NCBI GenBank assembly: GCA_051878315.1
Contig: JBJEJW010000039.1
Location: forward strand, 1-55,421
Direction of reading: 5' to 3'
DNA length: 55,421 bases
Origin: W0P28-013 sp051878315
GTDB taxonomy: Bacteria; Bacteroidota; Bacteroidia; Bacteroidales; Paludibacteraceae
Numbering within the stretch: position 1 is the stretch's first letter; every line of letters starts with the position of its first letter. The notes beneath the pieces are model-generated. The model was not told the origin of the DNA. It did not search any database and saw nothing but the letters and a program-made list of their open reading frames with translations. The position numbers and the translations under genes are program-made. This document shows positions 26,082 to 34,537 of the stretch, one piece after another.

Positions 26082-26781
26082 TCAATCCTATAAGCACCAA
26101 ATTTGGCTCGGCAAATGTACAATTTTTTATTTGATTATGCAAGAGTATCGAAGTGCCACCTGTCAAAACTAATTGATATGGCGTATTTTTTCGCCGAAAA
26201 TATTCCAAATACCCTTCGATTTCGAATAACACTCCGTTGAATGCGCCGGCTCGCATGGCCTCGTCGGTAGATTGTGCCATAAACGCCGTCGGGCGTGTAG
26301 GCTCCAACAACGGCAACTTACCGGTGAATTCGTGCATGGCACGCAAACGCATTTCGTAGCCCGGTGCGATATTGCCAACCTCAAATTTATTGTCGGCCGA
26401 TACAAAATCGTAGGTGATGCAGGTTCCGGCATCTACGACAAACAAATTGCCTTCGGGTACCAAAGTGCGCGCCCCGACGGCTGCGGCAATGCGGTCGGCA
26501 CCGAGTTCGTCCAAATTGTAGTCGAACGACAGCGGGAAACGTAAACCGCGTGGCATCACCATCAAATGCGGTAAACGCCTTTGCAACAGCGGCATAACGG
26601 CAGCATCGGCACTATCGCCGGCCACGCTGCAGTAGATGGCTGTATCAATAGCGTTGCATGCGACAAAATTTTGCAAAAATTCGTCGGTAATACGGTCGCA
26701 AGCAACAATCGATACCGGTTGCCTATCGTTGAACAGCGCGAATTTGGCACGCGTATTGCCTCTATCTATCACTAAATTCAT
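26053..26781 (-). CDS. coaX: Type III pantothenate kinase
   Basis: A 242-residue ASKHA-fold kinase that phosphorylates pantothenate, the first step of coenzyme A synthesis. The N-terminal nucleotide motif is IDRGNTRAKFALF (Asp5), followed by LGADRIAAAVGA, VDAGTCITYDFV and the LTGG block near the C-terminus. CoaX commonly precedes this outer-membrane protein gene in Bacteroidales. It lies 15 bp after thyA and overlaps the next gene by 29 bp. Confidence 0.93.
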   Translation of the reverse strand: MNLVIDRGNTRAKFALFNDRQPVSIVACDRITDEFLQNFVACNAIDTAIYCSVAGDSADAAVMPLLQRRLPHLMVMPRGLRFPLSFDYNLDELGADRIAAAVGARTLVPEGNLFVVDAGTCITYDFVSADNKFEVGNIAPGYEMRLRAMHEFTGKLPLLEPTRPTAFMAQSTDEAMRAGAFNGVLFEIEGYLEYFRRKNTPYQLVLTGGTSILLHNQIKNCTFAEPNLVLIGLNEILIQNSK

Positions 26782-26796
26782 AATTCCCCAAAAACA

Positions 26797-27591
26797 TTAC
26801 ACGGCCACTACACCGGCGATGTGTGGGTGTGGGTCGTAATCGGTCAATTCGAAATCGTCGTATTGGAAATCGAAAATCGATTTCACGTCAGGGTTAATGT
26901 GCATGTGTGGCAGCGGACGCGGTTCGCGCGTAAGTTGCAACTGCACTTGGTCGAGGTGGTTGAGGTAGATATGAGCATCGCCGAGTGTATGCACGAAATC
27001 GCCAACTTCGAGCCCGGTAACCTGCGCCACCATTTGCAACAACAACGCATACGATGCAATATTGAACGGTACACCAAGAAAAATATCGGCACTGCGTTGG
27101 TAGAGTTGCAAACTGAGACGACCATCGGCCACATAGAACTGAAACAGCGTGTGGCACGGCGGCAAAGCCATTTTTTCGACTTCGGCCACGTTCCATGCGC
27201 TCACTATCAAACGGCGCGAATCGGGATTGTGTTTTATCATCTCCACCACATTGTTTATTTGATCGATGGTGCCGCCGTTATAATCGGGCCACGAACGCCA
27301 CTGATGACCATAAACGGGACCGAGTTCTCCGTCGGCATCGGCCCATTCGTTCCAAATGCGCACGCCATGTTCTTGCAGATATTTTACGTTGGTGTCGCCT
27401 TGCAGAAACCACAACAATTCGTAGATGATGGACTTGAGGTGCAGTTTTTTGGTGGTGAGCAACGGAAATCCGTCAGCCAGATTGAAACGCATTTGATGAC
27501 CAAACACACTACGTGTGCCGGTGCCGGTGCGGTCGTGCTTTTCGACACCTTCGTAGAGTACGCGCTGAATCAAATCGAGATATTGTTTCAT
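26797..27591 (-). CDS. thyA: Thymidylate synthase
   Basis: A 264-residue folate-dependent thymidylate synthase that methylates dUMP with methylene-tetrahydrofolate. The catalytic cysteine is in ALPPCHTLFQFYV, and the phosphate-binding RRLIVSAWN and QRSADIFLGVPFNIASYA blocks are present. It is full length, ending in AGVVAV, so the C-terminal loop is intact though slightly unlike the common APIAV ending. It lies 95 bp after the PorE-like gene; that gap shows no clear promoter or hairpin. Confidence 0.97.
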   Translation of the reverse strand: MKQYLDLIQRVLYEGVEKHDRTGTGTRSVFGHQMRFNLADGFPLLTTKKLHLKSIIYELLWFLQGDTNVKYLQEHGVRIWNEWADADGELGPVYGHQWRSWPDYNGGTIDQINNVVEMIKHNPDSRRLIVSAWNVAEVEKMALPPCHTLFQFYVADGRLSLQLYQRSADIFLGVPFNIASYALLLQMVAQVTGLEVGDFVHTLGDAHIYLNHLDQVQLQLTREPRPLPHMHINPDVKSIFDFQYDDFELTDYDPHPHIAGVVAV

Positions 27592-27686
27592 GAGGTTATA
27601 GTGTTAATGTTTCGTATAGTTTGAACAATGCAGCATCAATTTTCGTTTCGACAATTCACGACAAATACGATGGTCACTTTATATGT

Positions 27687-29669
27687 TCAATAAATGTTGT
27701 ACGTCGTTTTGGTTACCTTGAACTCGGTGCGACGATTGATGGCATTGACAATTTCCTGCTGTTCGGGTGTGAGCAGTTTGACAAGTTTTTCGTCGAGTAT
27801 TTCGTCTTTTTTGACAAAGCGCAATTCTTTGGCCATGGCTTCATCAACGATTACCGGCCGACTTTCGCCGTAACCCTTGGCCGTCAGACGGTCGGGAGCG
27901 ATGCCAGCCTGTACCAAAAAATCGACTACCGATTTAGCACGCGCTTCCGACAATTTCAGATTGGCATCGTCGCTGCCCACACAGTCGGTATGTGCCGCAA
28001 TTTCGATGGCAATGTTCGGATTATCGGTCAACATTTTCACCGTACCGCGCAATGCTGTTTCGGATTCGGGTGTCAAATCGGCTTTACCGAACTCGAAAAA
28101 GATATTGTCAATCGGTATTGGTTGTCCGATAGTCGGCAACGCAAACGTTTCGACAAAGATTTTGCTATCGGTCAGGTACTCGGTGGATAAACGCGCCGAA
28201 CTATTTAGGTAGCCGCGCGATGTAGCCAGCATGATGTAGTTGGCGTCTTTATCGAGTTTGATGCGAAACGTACCGTCTTTTTTGGCGCGTATCTTGACAT
28301 TTGTACCGTTGTCGCCCACCATTTTGATGATAGCATCGGGCAACGTATTACCTTTTTCGTCGGTAACTTTGCCTTCGACGGCATAGACCAATTCGGGTAA
28401 TTCAAAACTATAAAGCCTATCGTAATACTTTGACTGATTGCGATTTGACGAGAAATAACCACGTTCGGCATCTCCCTCGAACGCAATACCGAAATCGTCG
28501 CCGTTGGAATTGATTGGAGCCAACATATTGTACACCTGCCACCGCCCGACAGAATCTTTCGTCGCCTTAAAAATATCCAGCCCGCCAAAACCGGCATGGC
28601 CGTCGGATGCAAAATAGAACGTGCTGTCGTTGCGGTAGAACGGGAACATTTCGTTACCGGCAGTATTGATATCTGCCCCCATATTCTCGGGAACGCCCCA
28701 CCCTTCGTCGGTCTTATCGGTAAACCAAATATCCTTTCCGCCAAATCCTCCGGGCGCGTCCGACACGAAATAGAGACGTTCGCCATCAGTCGACAAAGTC
28801 GGATGCGCCACGGTGATGGTACTATCCTTAAATAGTGTAATCTTAGTTGGTGTCGTCCATTGTCCGCCGGAACGTTTGGCCGTCCAGATTTCGCCACCGA
28901 CATCCCCCGCTTTGTCGATGCGACAGCGTGTAAAAAAGATGGTTTTGCCATCGGCTGTAAAGGTAACCACACCTTCGTCGTCGTCGGTATTGAATTCGCC
29001 TTCAAGCGGTTCCGGTTTTTCCCATTTGCCCGAAGCATTACGACGTGTCGTAAATAAATCGTGATTCGGTGTACCCATTATAGCGTTCGCTTTGCGACTG
29101 GTTTCATTATCGCGGTTCGACGTAAAAACCAACGCCGATGCCTCACTGCCCATGAAAGCCGGAGCAAAGTCGGAATTTTTTTTCGAGTTGAGTACGTCAT
29201 CGGCTTTAACGACATAACGTGTGGCCATTTTTTTCCATTCGTTGGCTTGTTTTGCGCCATAGAGTCCGGCACGCGCCAGCGAATCGTCGTGCGTTTGCAG
29301 ATAGATTTCGTACTGTTTGACGGTTTCGGCATAACGTCCGAGCGCGTGCAACGATTTCGCATTATCGAGAAACACTATCGAATCGCCGTACTTATACTTT
29401 ATGGCCTGAGTATAGGCGCGTGTGGCACGCGCGTGATTGCCTATCAGGCGATAGCACTCACCTTGTTTGAAACAAACTTCGGCCTTCAGTGTTTTCTGTT
29501 TTTGCGTCGAAATGCGCGACTGCGTTTTTTTGTAGATGTCGGCCGCCGCGAAATATTCGCCGTTACCGTAGGCACGATCGGCTTTTTTCAAACGCGCCGA
29601 CACGCTGCACGAAGCGCACACCAACGCCATGCCCAATGCAAACAATATTATTTTCACGTTTTTTATCAT
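27687..29669 (-). CDS. OmpA-family lipoprotein with TPR, PD40 propeller and regulatory-like domains (PorE-like)
   Basis: A 660-residue lipoprotein (lipobox ending CASC). Domains in order are N-terminal TPR-like helices (about 25-150), a PD40/WD40-like beta-propeller (about 170-430, with repeats such as TLSTDGERLYFVSD), a carboxypeptidase-regulatory-like beta domain (VEGKVTDEKGNTLPDA) and a C-terminal OmpA peptidoglycan-binding domain with HTDCVGSDDANLKLSEARAKSV. This is the architecture of PorE, which ties the type IX secretion core to peptidoglycan; Bacteroidota carry several such paralogues, so the name stays qualified. I start it at 29669 because it gives the lipobox and an ATGA overlap with the radical SAM stop codon. 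Confidence 0.82.
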   Translation of the reverse strand: MIKNVKIILFALGMALVCASCSVSARLKKADRAYGNGEYFAAADIYKKTQSRISTQKQKTLKAEVCFKQGECYRLIGNHARATRAYTQAIKYKYGDSIVFLDNAKSLHALGRYAETVKQYEIYLQTHDDSLARAGLYGAKQANEWKKMATRYVVKADDVLNSKKNSDFAPAFMGSEASALVFTSNRDNETSRKANAIMGTPNHDLFTTRRNASGKWEKPEPLEGEFNTDDDEGVVTFTADGKTIFFTRCRIDKAGDVGGEIWTAKRSGGQWTTPTKITLFKDSTITVAHPTLSTDGERLYFVSDAPGGFGGKDIWFTDKTDEGWGVPENMGADINTAGNEMFPFYRNDSTFYFASDGHAGFGGLDIFKATKDSVGRWQVYNMLAPINSNGDDFGIAFEGDAERGYFSSNRNQSKYYDRLYSFELPELVYAVEGKVTDEKGNTLPDAIIKMVGDNGTNVKIRAKKDGTFRIKLDKDANYIMLATSRGYLNSSARLSTEYLTDSKIFVETFALPTIGQPIPIDNIFFEFGKADLTPESETALRGTVKMLTDNPNIAIEIAAHTDCVGSDDANLKLSEARAKSVVDFLVQAGIAPDRLTAKGYGESRPVIVDEAMAKELRFVKKDEILDEKLVKLLTPEQQEIVNAINRRTEFKVTKTTYNIY

Positions 29670-30748
29670 TGGCGCATCTGTTTGGCATTTTGTATTTTTT
29701 GATAGTGGCACACCATCAAATTGCCGGCGGCATCGCGCAGGTGCATGCCGTTGCCCTCGCAGTAACGGAACATTTTACACTCGGCGCAGGCCTCTTTTTT
29801 CATCCAATTGCGGTTACGATAGTTTTGGAAACGATTTTGCCAAACATCCCAAAAGTCGTCTTTATAAATATTACCTTGATAGTATTTGCCGCGTATGCTC
29901 GTACAAGCCGAGATGCTACCATCAATCAGCACCGATGCAATAGAAACGCCAGCAGCACATTGATAGAAATGGTCGCGCACAAGACCTTCGTACTCGCCCA
30001 AAAAGCCTTCGCAACTATACGAAGCGCGCATTTTGCCTTCTTTGCGCAGTGTTGCTATAAAATCCAGCAACCATACAAAATCAGCGTCATCAATAGTCAA
30101 TTCAGGCACATCTTTAGCGCGCCCCATCGGGTCGATTGTGAACAACCGCCAGCGACGCACACCTATATTATATAAATAATCGGCAAATGCCGGCAACGTT
30201 TTGATGTTACGCCGATTGACACACGTTACCACATCCCATACGACATGCGATGGTGTTTCGGTCACCATACGCACGGCTTCTGTCGCTCGTTGGAAACTAT
30301 CTTTGTGGCCACGCAGCCAATTGTGGTCGGCCTCGAAACCGTCCAAACTAATCGTGAGTGCATGCAAACCCGCCTCCAACAACCGACCGTAACGTTTCGG
30401 CGTAAGATACAAACCATTTGTAACCATTCCCCACGGGAAACCGCGCCGATAAAGTTCGGCACCGCATTGTTCCAAATCGGTACGCACCAAAGGTTCGCCA
30501 CCCGAAATAATAATCATCACCTTGTGCGGATCGACATGCGGTGTGATACTGTCGATGGCACGCAGAAAATCGGCAAACGGCATATCGGGCGTTTGTTCGG
30601 CGACCTTGCAGTCGCTACCGCAATGGCGACAATGCACGTTGCACCGCAGCGTACTTTCCCAAAAAAGTTGACGCAATTCGTGCAGTTGTTTATCGTTGTT
30701 GCGGATTTTACGCGCCAATTCCAACGCTATTTTTTGCCGTAATTTCAT
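29666..30748 (-). CDS. Radical SAM/SPASM enzyme of the rSAM/lipoprotein system
   Basis: A 360-residue radical SAM enzyme. Cys36, Cys40 and Cys43 (CNVHCRHC) bind the AdoMet-reducing iron-sulfur cluster, and SGGEPL (82-87) binds AdoMet. Cysteines at 246, 264, 282, 321, 324, 330 and 347 form a SPASM-like region for auxiliary clusters, as in peptide-modifying enzymes. Its pairing with upstream genes for small CRD-like putative lipoproteins matches the family described as the rSAM/lipoprotein system, whose chemistry is unknown. It overlaps both neighbours by ATGA, so it is made in step with lipoprotein 1 and the PorE-like protein. The likely substrate is one of those exported proteins. Confidence 0.85.
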   Translation of the reverse strand: MKLRQKIALELARKIRNNDKQLHELRQLFWESTLRCNVHCRHCGSDCKVAEQTPDMPFADFLRAIDSITPHVDPHKVMIIISGGEPLVRTDLEQCGAELYRRGFPWGMVTNGLYLTPKRYGRLLEAGLHALTISLDGFEADHNWLRGHKDSFQRATEAVRMVTETPSHVVWDVVTCVNRRNIKTLPAFADYLYNIGVRRWRLFTIDPMGRAKDVPELTIDDADFVWLLDFIATLRKEGKMRASYSCEGFLGEYEGLVRDHFYQCAAGVSIASVLIDGSISACTSIRGKYYQGNIYKDDFWDVWQNRFQNYRNRNWMKKEACAECKMFRYCEGNGMHLRDAAGNLMVCHYQKIQNAKQMRQ

Positions 30749-31197
30749 TGTTTTTCAATCGGTTGCACATCAAAATCGACTGTCGTGTACGTTGTTCCTT
30801 GAAACCAAGTATTTTGCTCGCCTTCAAAAACGAGATCTACAGTTTTCGTTTCCGACTGATAATTGCCACGCTCATCATCAACTTGTACAATCGCGGAATT
30901 GCTCGGCCAACGTCTGCCGTCCAAAGCATATTGTCCTTGTGCGTCAGTATACATCGTATCAGATTCATAATCGGTCAGTCGTACTACCACTCGAATGCTA
31001 TCGATAGGTTGTTGGGAGTCAGCATCCTTAACGGTTCCGTTGATGTGATATTCCGCCGACGGCACGCCATACATGGCAACTATATCGCCATTATTGATCG
31101 ACTGCGACGTACTACACATTGAGAATCCCAGCAAAGCGATGAACGATCCAAACAACTGATTGAGGCGACGCAACAAATTTCGATGTAATCGCTTCAT
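30745..31197 (-). CDS. Putative lipoprotein 1, partner of the radical SAM enzyme
   Basis: A 150-residue exported protein. The basic N-terminus and hydrophobic stretch end at FSMCSTSQ, with one cysteine in the whole protein (Cys28), the presumed lipid anchor; Met rather than Gly, Ala or Ser precedes it, which is unusual for a lipobox. The conserved block YGVPSAEYHINGTV leads into a carboxypeptidase-regulatory-like beta-sandwich (VKDADSQQPIDSIRVVV, then DAQGQYAL). It is a paralogue of the next gene upstream. Its stop overlaps the radical SAM start as ATGA. It is the likely substrate or structural partner of that enzyme. Confidence 0.78.
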   Translation of the reverse strand: MKRLHRNLLRRLNQLFGSFIALLGFSMCSTSQSINNGDIVAMYGVPSAEYHINGTVKDADSQQPIDSIRVVVRLTDYESDTMYTDAQGQYALDGRRWPSNSAIVQVDDERGNYQSETKTVDLVFEGEQNTWFQGTTYTTVDFDVQPIEKQ

Positions 31198-31202
31198 GTT
31201 TC

Positions 31203-31643
31203 TTATTTTTTCAAAACCACTTTTACCTTTTTGGCCGATGCTTTTGTATTCAATCCGTCGCGTTCCGTCTTTTGTATCGGTACTTGCACCGAATCAGCGA
31301 CCACGCCGGCATTGTCATTCAATGGTGTGCACACCAATGTTACCTCATTAGAGCCGGCACGTTGTACGCCCACCACTTCAAACCGTCCCTTGGTATCAGT
31401 GGTATCGGGATTTGCAGCCGTATTGGCAATACGCACTTCTACATTCGGTTGCGGTTGTCCCTGTTCGTTCAACACACGTCCGGCGACACGATATTCTGTG
31501 AGCGGAATACCATATTTAGCCATGATATTGCCACGTGTCGGCCGCATCTGTGCGGTACTGCACATGGTCAATCCCAGCAACGACAATAACGCGCCCCACA
31601 GCATATTGAGGCGTCTCAATGTTTGTTTACGCAGTGTTTTCAT
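31203..31643 (-). CDS. Putative lipoprotein 2, paralogue of lipoprotein 1
   Basis: A 146-residue exported protein with the same layout as its downstream neighbour: N-terminus rich in Lys, Arg and Leu, hydrophobic segment ending LTMCSTAQ, then YGIPLTEYRVAGRV and a regulatory-like beta-sandwich with DTKGRFEV. The same odd Met precedes the presumed lipidated cysteine. Its C-terminus is basic (KASAKKVKVVLKK). The two genes are 5 bp apart and look like a tandem duplication. Role unknown; it belongs to the rSAM/lipoprotein operon. Confidence 0.75.
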   Translation of the reverse strand: MKTLRKQTLRRLNMLWGALLSLLGLTMCSTAQMRPTRGNIMAKYGIPLTEYRVAGRVLNEQGQPQPNVEVRIANTAANPDTTDTKGRFEVVGVQRAGSNEVTLVCTPLNDNAGVVADSVQVPIQKTERDGLNTKASAKKVKVVLKK

Positions 31644-31661
31644 ATTCTTGTGTTTTGATGT

Positions 31662-33581
31662 TTATTTCTTTATTGTCAAACGTACTACAAGGCCATCTAA
31701 TGTGGTCAACAGCCAATCAGCACCTATCGGCACGATGGCATTGACGCCGGTATTACCTACTTTATGCTGCCACAACGTATGTCCGTCGGTAGCATCAAGA
31801 GCAATAATCAGCCCATTGCGTGTAGCAAAAACAAGCATGCGATCATCACACCCGATAGCGCACGGATTGGTATCGGCTGCATACAACTCTTCTCTTTTCC
31901 AACGCACGTCAAAGGTTTTTATTGTGGCATCGATGGCATAAAACCGCCCTTTGTTGGTGCGTGCGTAGAGTGTACGTCCGTCGGCAGAGAGCGCAAGCGA
32001 TGCTATAAACTTCTCATTTTCGGGCGATTGCCACACAATCTGTCCGTTAGCGACATCAACCGCCACCAAGCGGCCATTATCGGTAACAACGAACATTTGT
32101 TCGCCGGCGACGTATGGTGCCGTAGTCGGATTACCCGGCAATGCACACTGCCACACATGGTTACCAAACGTAGCATCGACGGCATAGAGTGTTTTATCGT
32201 GTGCGCCAAACACCACATTGTTGCCACACACAGCTGCTGCGGTCTGAATAAAGCCTTTCGGCTCGTTGTATCCCCACAACACTGCACCCGATTCCACATT
32301 GACAGCGCGCATATTAGCATCGCCGCTACCGACAAATGCCACATCATCGACAACGATAGGCGTGGCACACACGGCTTGTCCGGTGGGACATTTCCACAAC
32401 AAACGTCCATCGGTTGCATCAAGACAATAGATATTGTTGTCGCCACTGCCAAACAACACTTTATTGCGCGCCACCATCGGAGCAGCAGCAATGCGTTGGG
32501 CAGTTTTATATTGCCACAATTGTTTGCCTTTTACCAAATCAAAACAACGCATCATGCCCGAATCGTCGCCCACAAAGAGTCGGTTATCGGCCACAACAGC
32601 ACTGCCATAAATGCCCCAATCAAGTTGACGCTGCCATACGACTTTGACGTTTTTGTATTGTTTATTCACATCGTAATTCGGTCGCGGGAACAAGCGTTCG
32701 TTGCTTTCGGTATAGATGCGAGCATCAAGCGGCAAAGCATACCATCGGTGTGCAGGTTCGCCAATACGTTTTTCGGCGAAATAGAGCGAATCGGCCATAT
32801 CGCACACCGTGTAACCGCCTACAGCATTGTTTTCGCGCAAGGTCGAGCGTACCACCACGCCGGTGATGCCATCAAAATCGAGTACGGCATTACGATGATA
32901 ATGTCCGCAAAAAACGCCTTGCAAATTATATCCGCGTAATAGGTCGGTTACCGCATACCAATTATCGACATCGCCATTTTGCAGCGGATGGTGCAATACG
33001 ACATAAACCGGCTGTTTGCGCCCCGCTTTTTTCAAGTGATGTGTCAGCCACGCCAACTCTTGTGGCGATACATGCGCATCGTTGCGACGCAACACAGGAC
33101 TGCTGTTTACGCCCAAAAACAGATAACCATTGAAAAACAAACGAAAATGATTATCGCCGAAAATGCGCGCAAAATCGACCGCTCCCGATTCGGACACCCG
33201 CATATCGTGGTTACCGGGAACCACATAATATGGTATCCGCAACCCATCCAACATCTGCTTAGCCAATCGCAACGATTTAGTATCGCCATGATGCGTCACA
33301 TCGCCACACACCAACACAAAAGCCAAATCTGCGCGATTGTTCACTTCGTCGATGGCACGTTGCAAATCGTCCAGATTCTGCGGTAACGTGTCGCACACAT
33401 GCAAATCGCTAAAAATAGCGAAACTGAACATGGCATTTATCGGTGTTCTATCGCGTTCGACAGGGAAATCCTCGCGCCTTATCTCATCACCTTTGCCACG
33501 AAACGACGGCTGCGCCAACACCGGCACAACCACCCACAATAATATTGCAAAAAACAGACTACGTTTCATGCCGTTTTTCAA
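31662..33581 (-). CDS. Exported calcineurin-type metallophosphatase fused to a PQQ-like beta-propeller
   Basis: A 639-residue exported protein with a signal peptide (residues 5-23, ending VLAQ). The N-terminal half is a metallophosphoesterase with the metal ligands in order: SDLH (Asp59, His61), CGDVTHHGD (Asp94), GNHD (Asn124, His125), LHHP and CGHYH. The C-terminal half has about seven PQQ-like blades with the AxDAxxGxxxW pattern (CLDATDGRLLW, AVDVANGQIVW, ALDATDGHTLW). The phosphatase may hydrolyse a phosphodiester or phosphomonoester in the periplasm while the propeller binds a partner. It is the first gene of the rSAM/lipoprotein operon, 18 bp before lipoprotein 2. The start could be Met1 or Met5. 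Confidence 0.82.
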   Translation of the reverse strand: MKNGMKRSLFFAILLWVVVPVLAQPSFRGKGDEIRREDFPVERDRTPINAMFSFAIFSDLHVCDTLPQNLDDLQRAIDEVNNRADLAFVLVCGDVTHHGDTKSLRLAKQMLDGLRIPYYVVPGNHDMRVSESGAVDFARIFGDNHFRLFFNGYLFLGVNSSPVLRRNDAHVSPQELAWLTHHLKKAGRKQPVYVVLHHPLQNGDVDNWYAVTDLLRGYNLQGVFCGHYHRNAVLDFDGITGVVVRSTLRENNAVGGYTVCDMADSLYFAEKRIGEPAHRWYALPLDARIYTESNERLFPRPNYDVNKQYKNVKVVWQRQLDWGIYGSAVVADNRLFVGDDSGMMRCFDLVKGKQLWQYKTAQRIAAAPMVARNKVLFGSGDNNIYCLDATDGRLLWKCPTGQAVCATPIVVDDVAFVGSGDANMRAVNVESGAVLWGYNEPKGFIQTAAAVCGNNVVFGAHDKTLYAVDATFGNHVWQCALPGNPTTAPYVAGEQMFVVTDNGRLVAVDVANGQIVWQSPENEKFIASLALSADGRTLYARTNKGRFYAIDATIKTFDVRWKREELYAADTNPCAIGCDDRMLVFATRNGLIIALDATDGHTLWQHKVGNTGVNAIVPIGADWLLTTLDGLVVRLTIKK

Positions 33582-33601
33582 TTACGTTTGGTTACAAATT
33601 A

Positions 33602-33609
33602 CAAAGATA
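33602..33609 (-). promoter_or_regulatory. -7 element upstream of the metallophosphatase/rSAM operon
   Basis: TATCTTTG on the minus strand (33609 to 33602) lies 20 bp before the start codon. A TTTG lies 24 bp further upstream (33637 to 33634), a longer spacing than usual. The rest of the 236-bp divergent gap holds the plus-strand promoter at 33757-33787. Confidence 0.5.
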
Positions 33610-33756
33610 GTTTTTTTTCTTCGAACTACCATGCAAAAACATAAAAAAATCGTCATTATACACCAAAAATAAAGTATATTTAACAAATCGACAACTCATT
33701 TCATGATTTTTTTGAGACACGTCTTGCACATGACGACTACAAATTTTCGTTAATTC

Positions 33757-33787
33757 TTTGTTAATTCAGATTTTTGCTATAACTTTG
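33757..33787 (+). promoter_or_regulatory. Promoter of the outer-membrane protein-peptidase operon
   Basis: TTTG at 33757-33760 and TAACTTTG at 33780-33787 are 19 bp apart, a full match to the Bacteroidota consensus, 30 bp before the ATG. Confidence 0.75.
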
Positions 33788-33817
33788 CATTTTTGTAACA
33801 CCGTCTAATCATTCGTT

Positions 33818-34528
33818 ATGAAACTCAAACAAATAGTCGTACTATGTATGCTTTGGCTTTGTTCGGCGACAACCGTATCGGCCGCTACATGGTACATGGG
33901 TTTTATGGGCGGTTACGACTACAATGACTACTCCATCGAAACGAACTATGCCTACGACTTGCGCTACAAAGGGCGTGGCGGGCTGACAATCGGTATGCCT
34001 ACGCAGTTGTGCATTGCCAAATGGTTTGCTTTACGCATCGATGTGATGTATGTGCAAAAAAACCACAAAATGTATCGCACCAACGCATACAGCGACATCT
34101 ACACCAATACAAGCAATCATTATCTGCACTTGCCGATAATGCTTAATTTTTCGTTTGGTGGCGAGAAATTACGCGGTTATATGAGCTTCGGCGGTTATGC
34201 TGGCTGTTGGTTGGCCAGCCAACGCGAGGGGCAGACCATATCTATCGGCAACACATCCAACGCCACAGAAACACTGTACGCTTTCGACGAAGTCCGCAAA
34301 CTAAACAACGCCATCGACCGACGCATCGACTCGGGATTGGCAGGCAATGTCGGCATAGCCTTAAACATTGACGAACGCATGATGTTTCACGTCGAAGCCG
34401 GCTGTTACTATAGTCTGCTCAGCACCGAACGCGACAAAACCCTGATTGCGCCCAATCCGCGATACAATACCACTTTCACTATACAATGCGGACTTACTTT
34501 TGCCATAGGTAAACAAAAACGCAGATAA
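33818..34528 (+). CDS. Small outer-membrane beta-barrel protein (porin-like)
   Basis: A 236-residue exported protein with a signal peptide (residues 1-23, ending TVSA). The mature protein starts ATWYMGFMGGYDYNDYS and continues as alternating strands to FTIQCGLTFAIGKQ, the shape of an eight-to-ten-stranded barrel of the OmpA-like/PorT-like Bacteroidota group. Function unknown. The S41 peptidase gene follows after 9 bp. Confidence 0.78.
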   Translation: MKLKQIVVLCMLWLCSATTVSAATWYMGFMGGYDYNDYSIETNYAYDLRYKGRGGLTIGMPTQLCIAKWFALRIDVMYVQKNHKMYRTNAYSDIYTNTSNHYLHLPIMLNFSFGGEKLRGYMSFGGYAGCWLASQREGQTISIGNTSNATETLYAFDEVRKLNNAIDRRIDSGLAGNVGIALNIDERMMFHVEAGCYYSLLSTERDKTLIAPNPRYNTTFTIQCGLTFAIGKQKRR

Positions 34529-34537
34529 CAAAACAGC

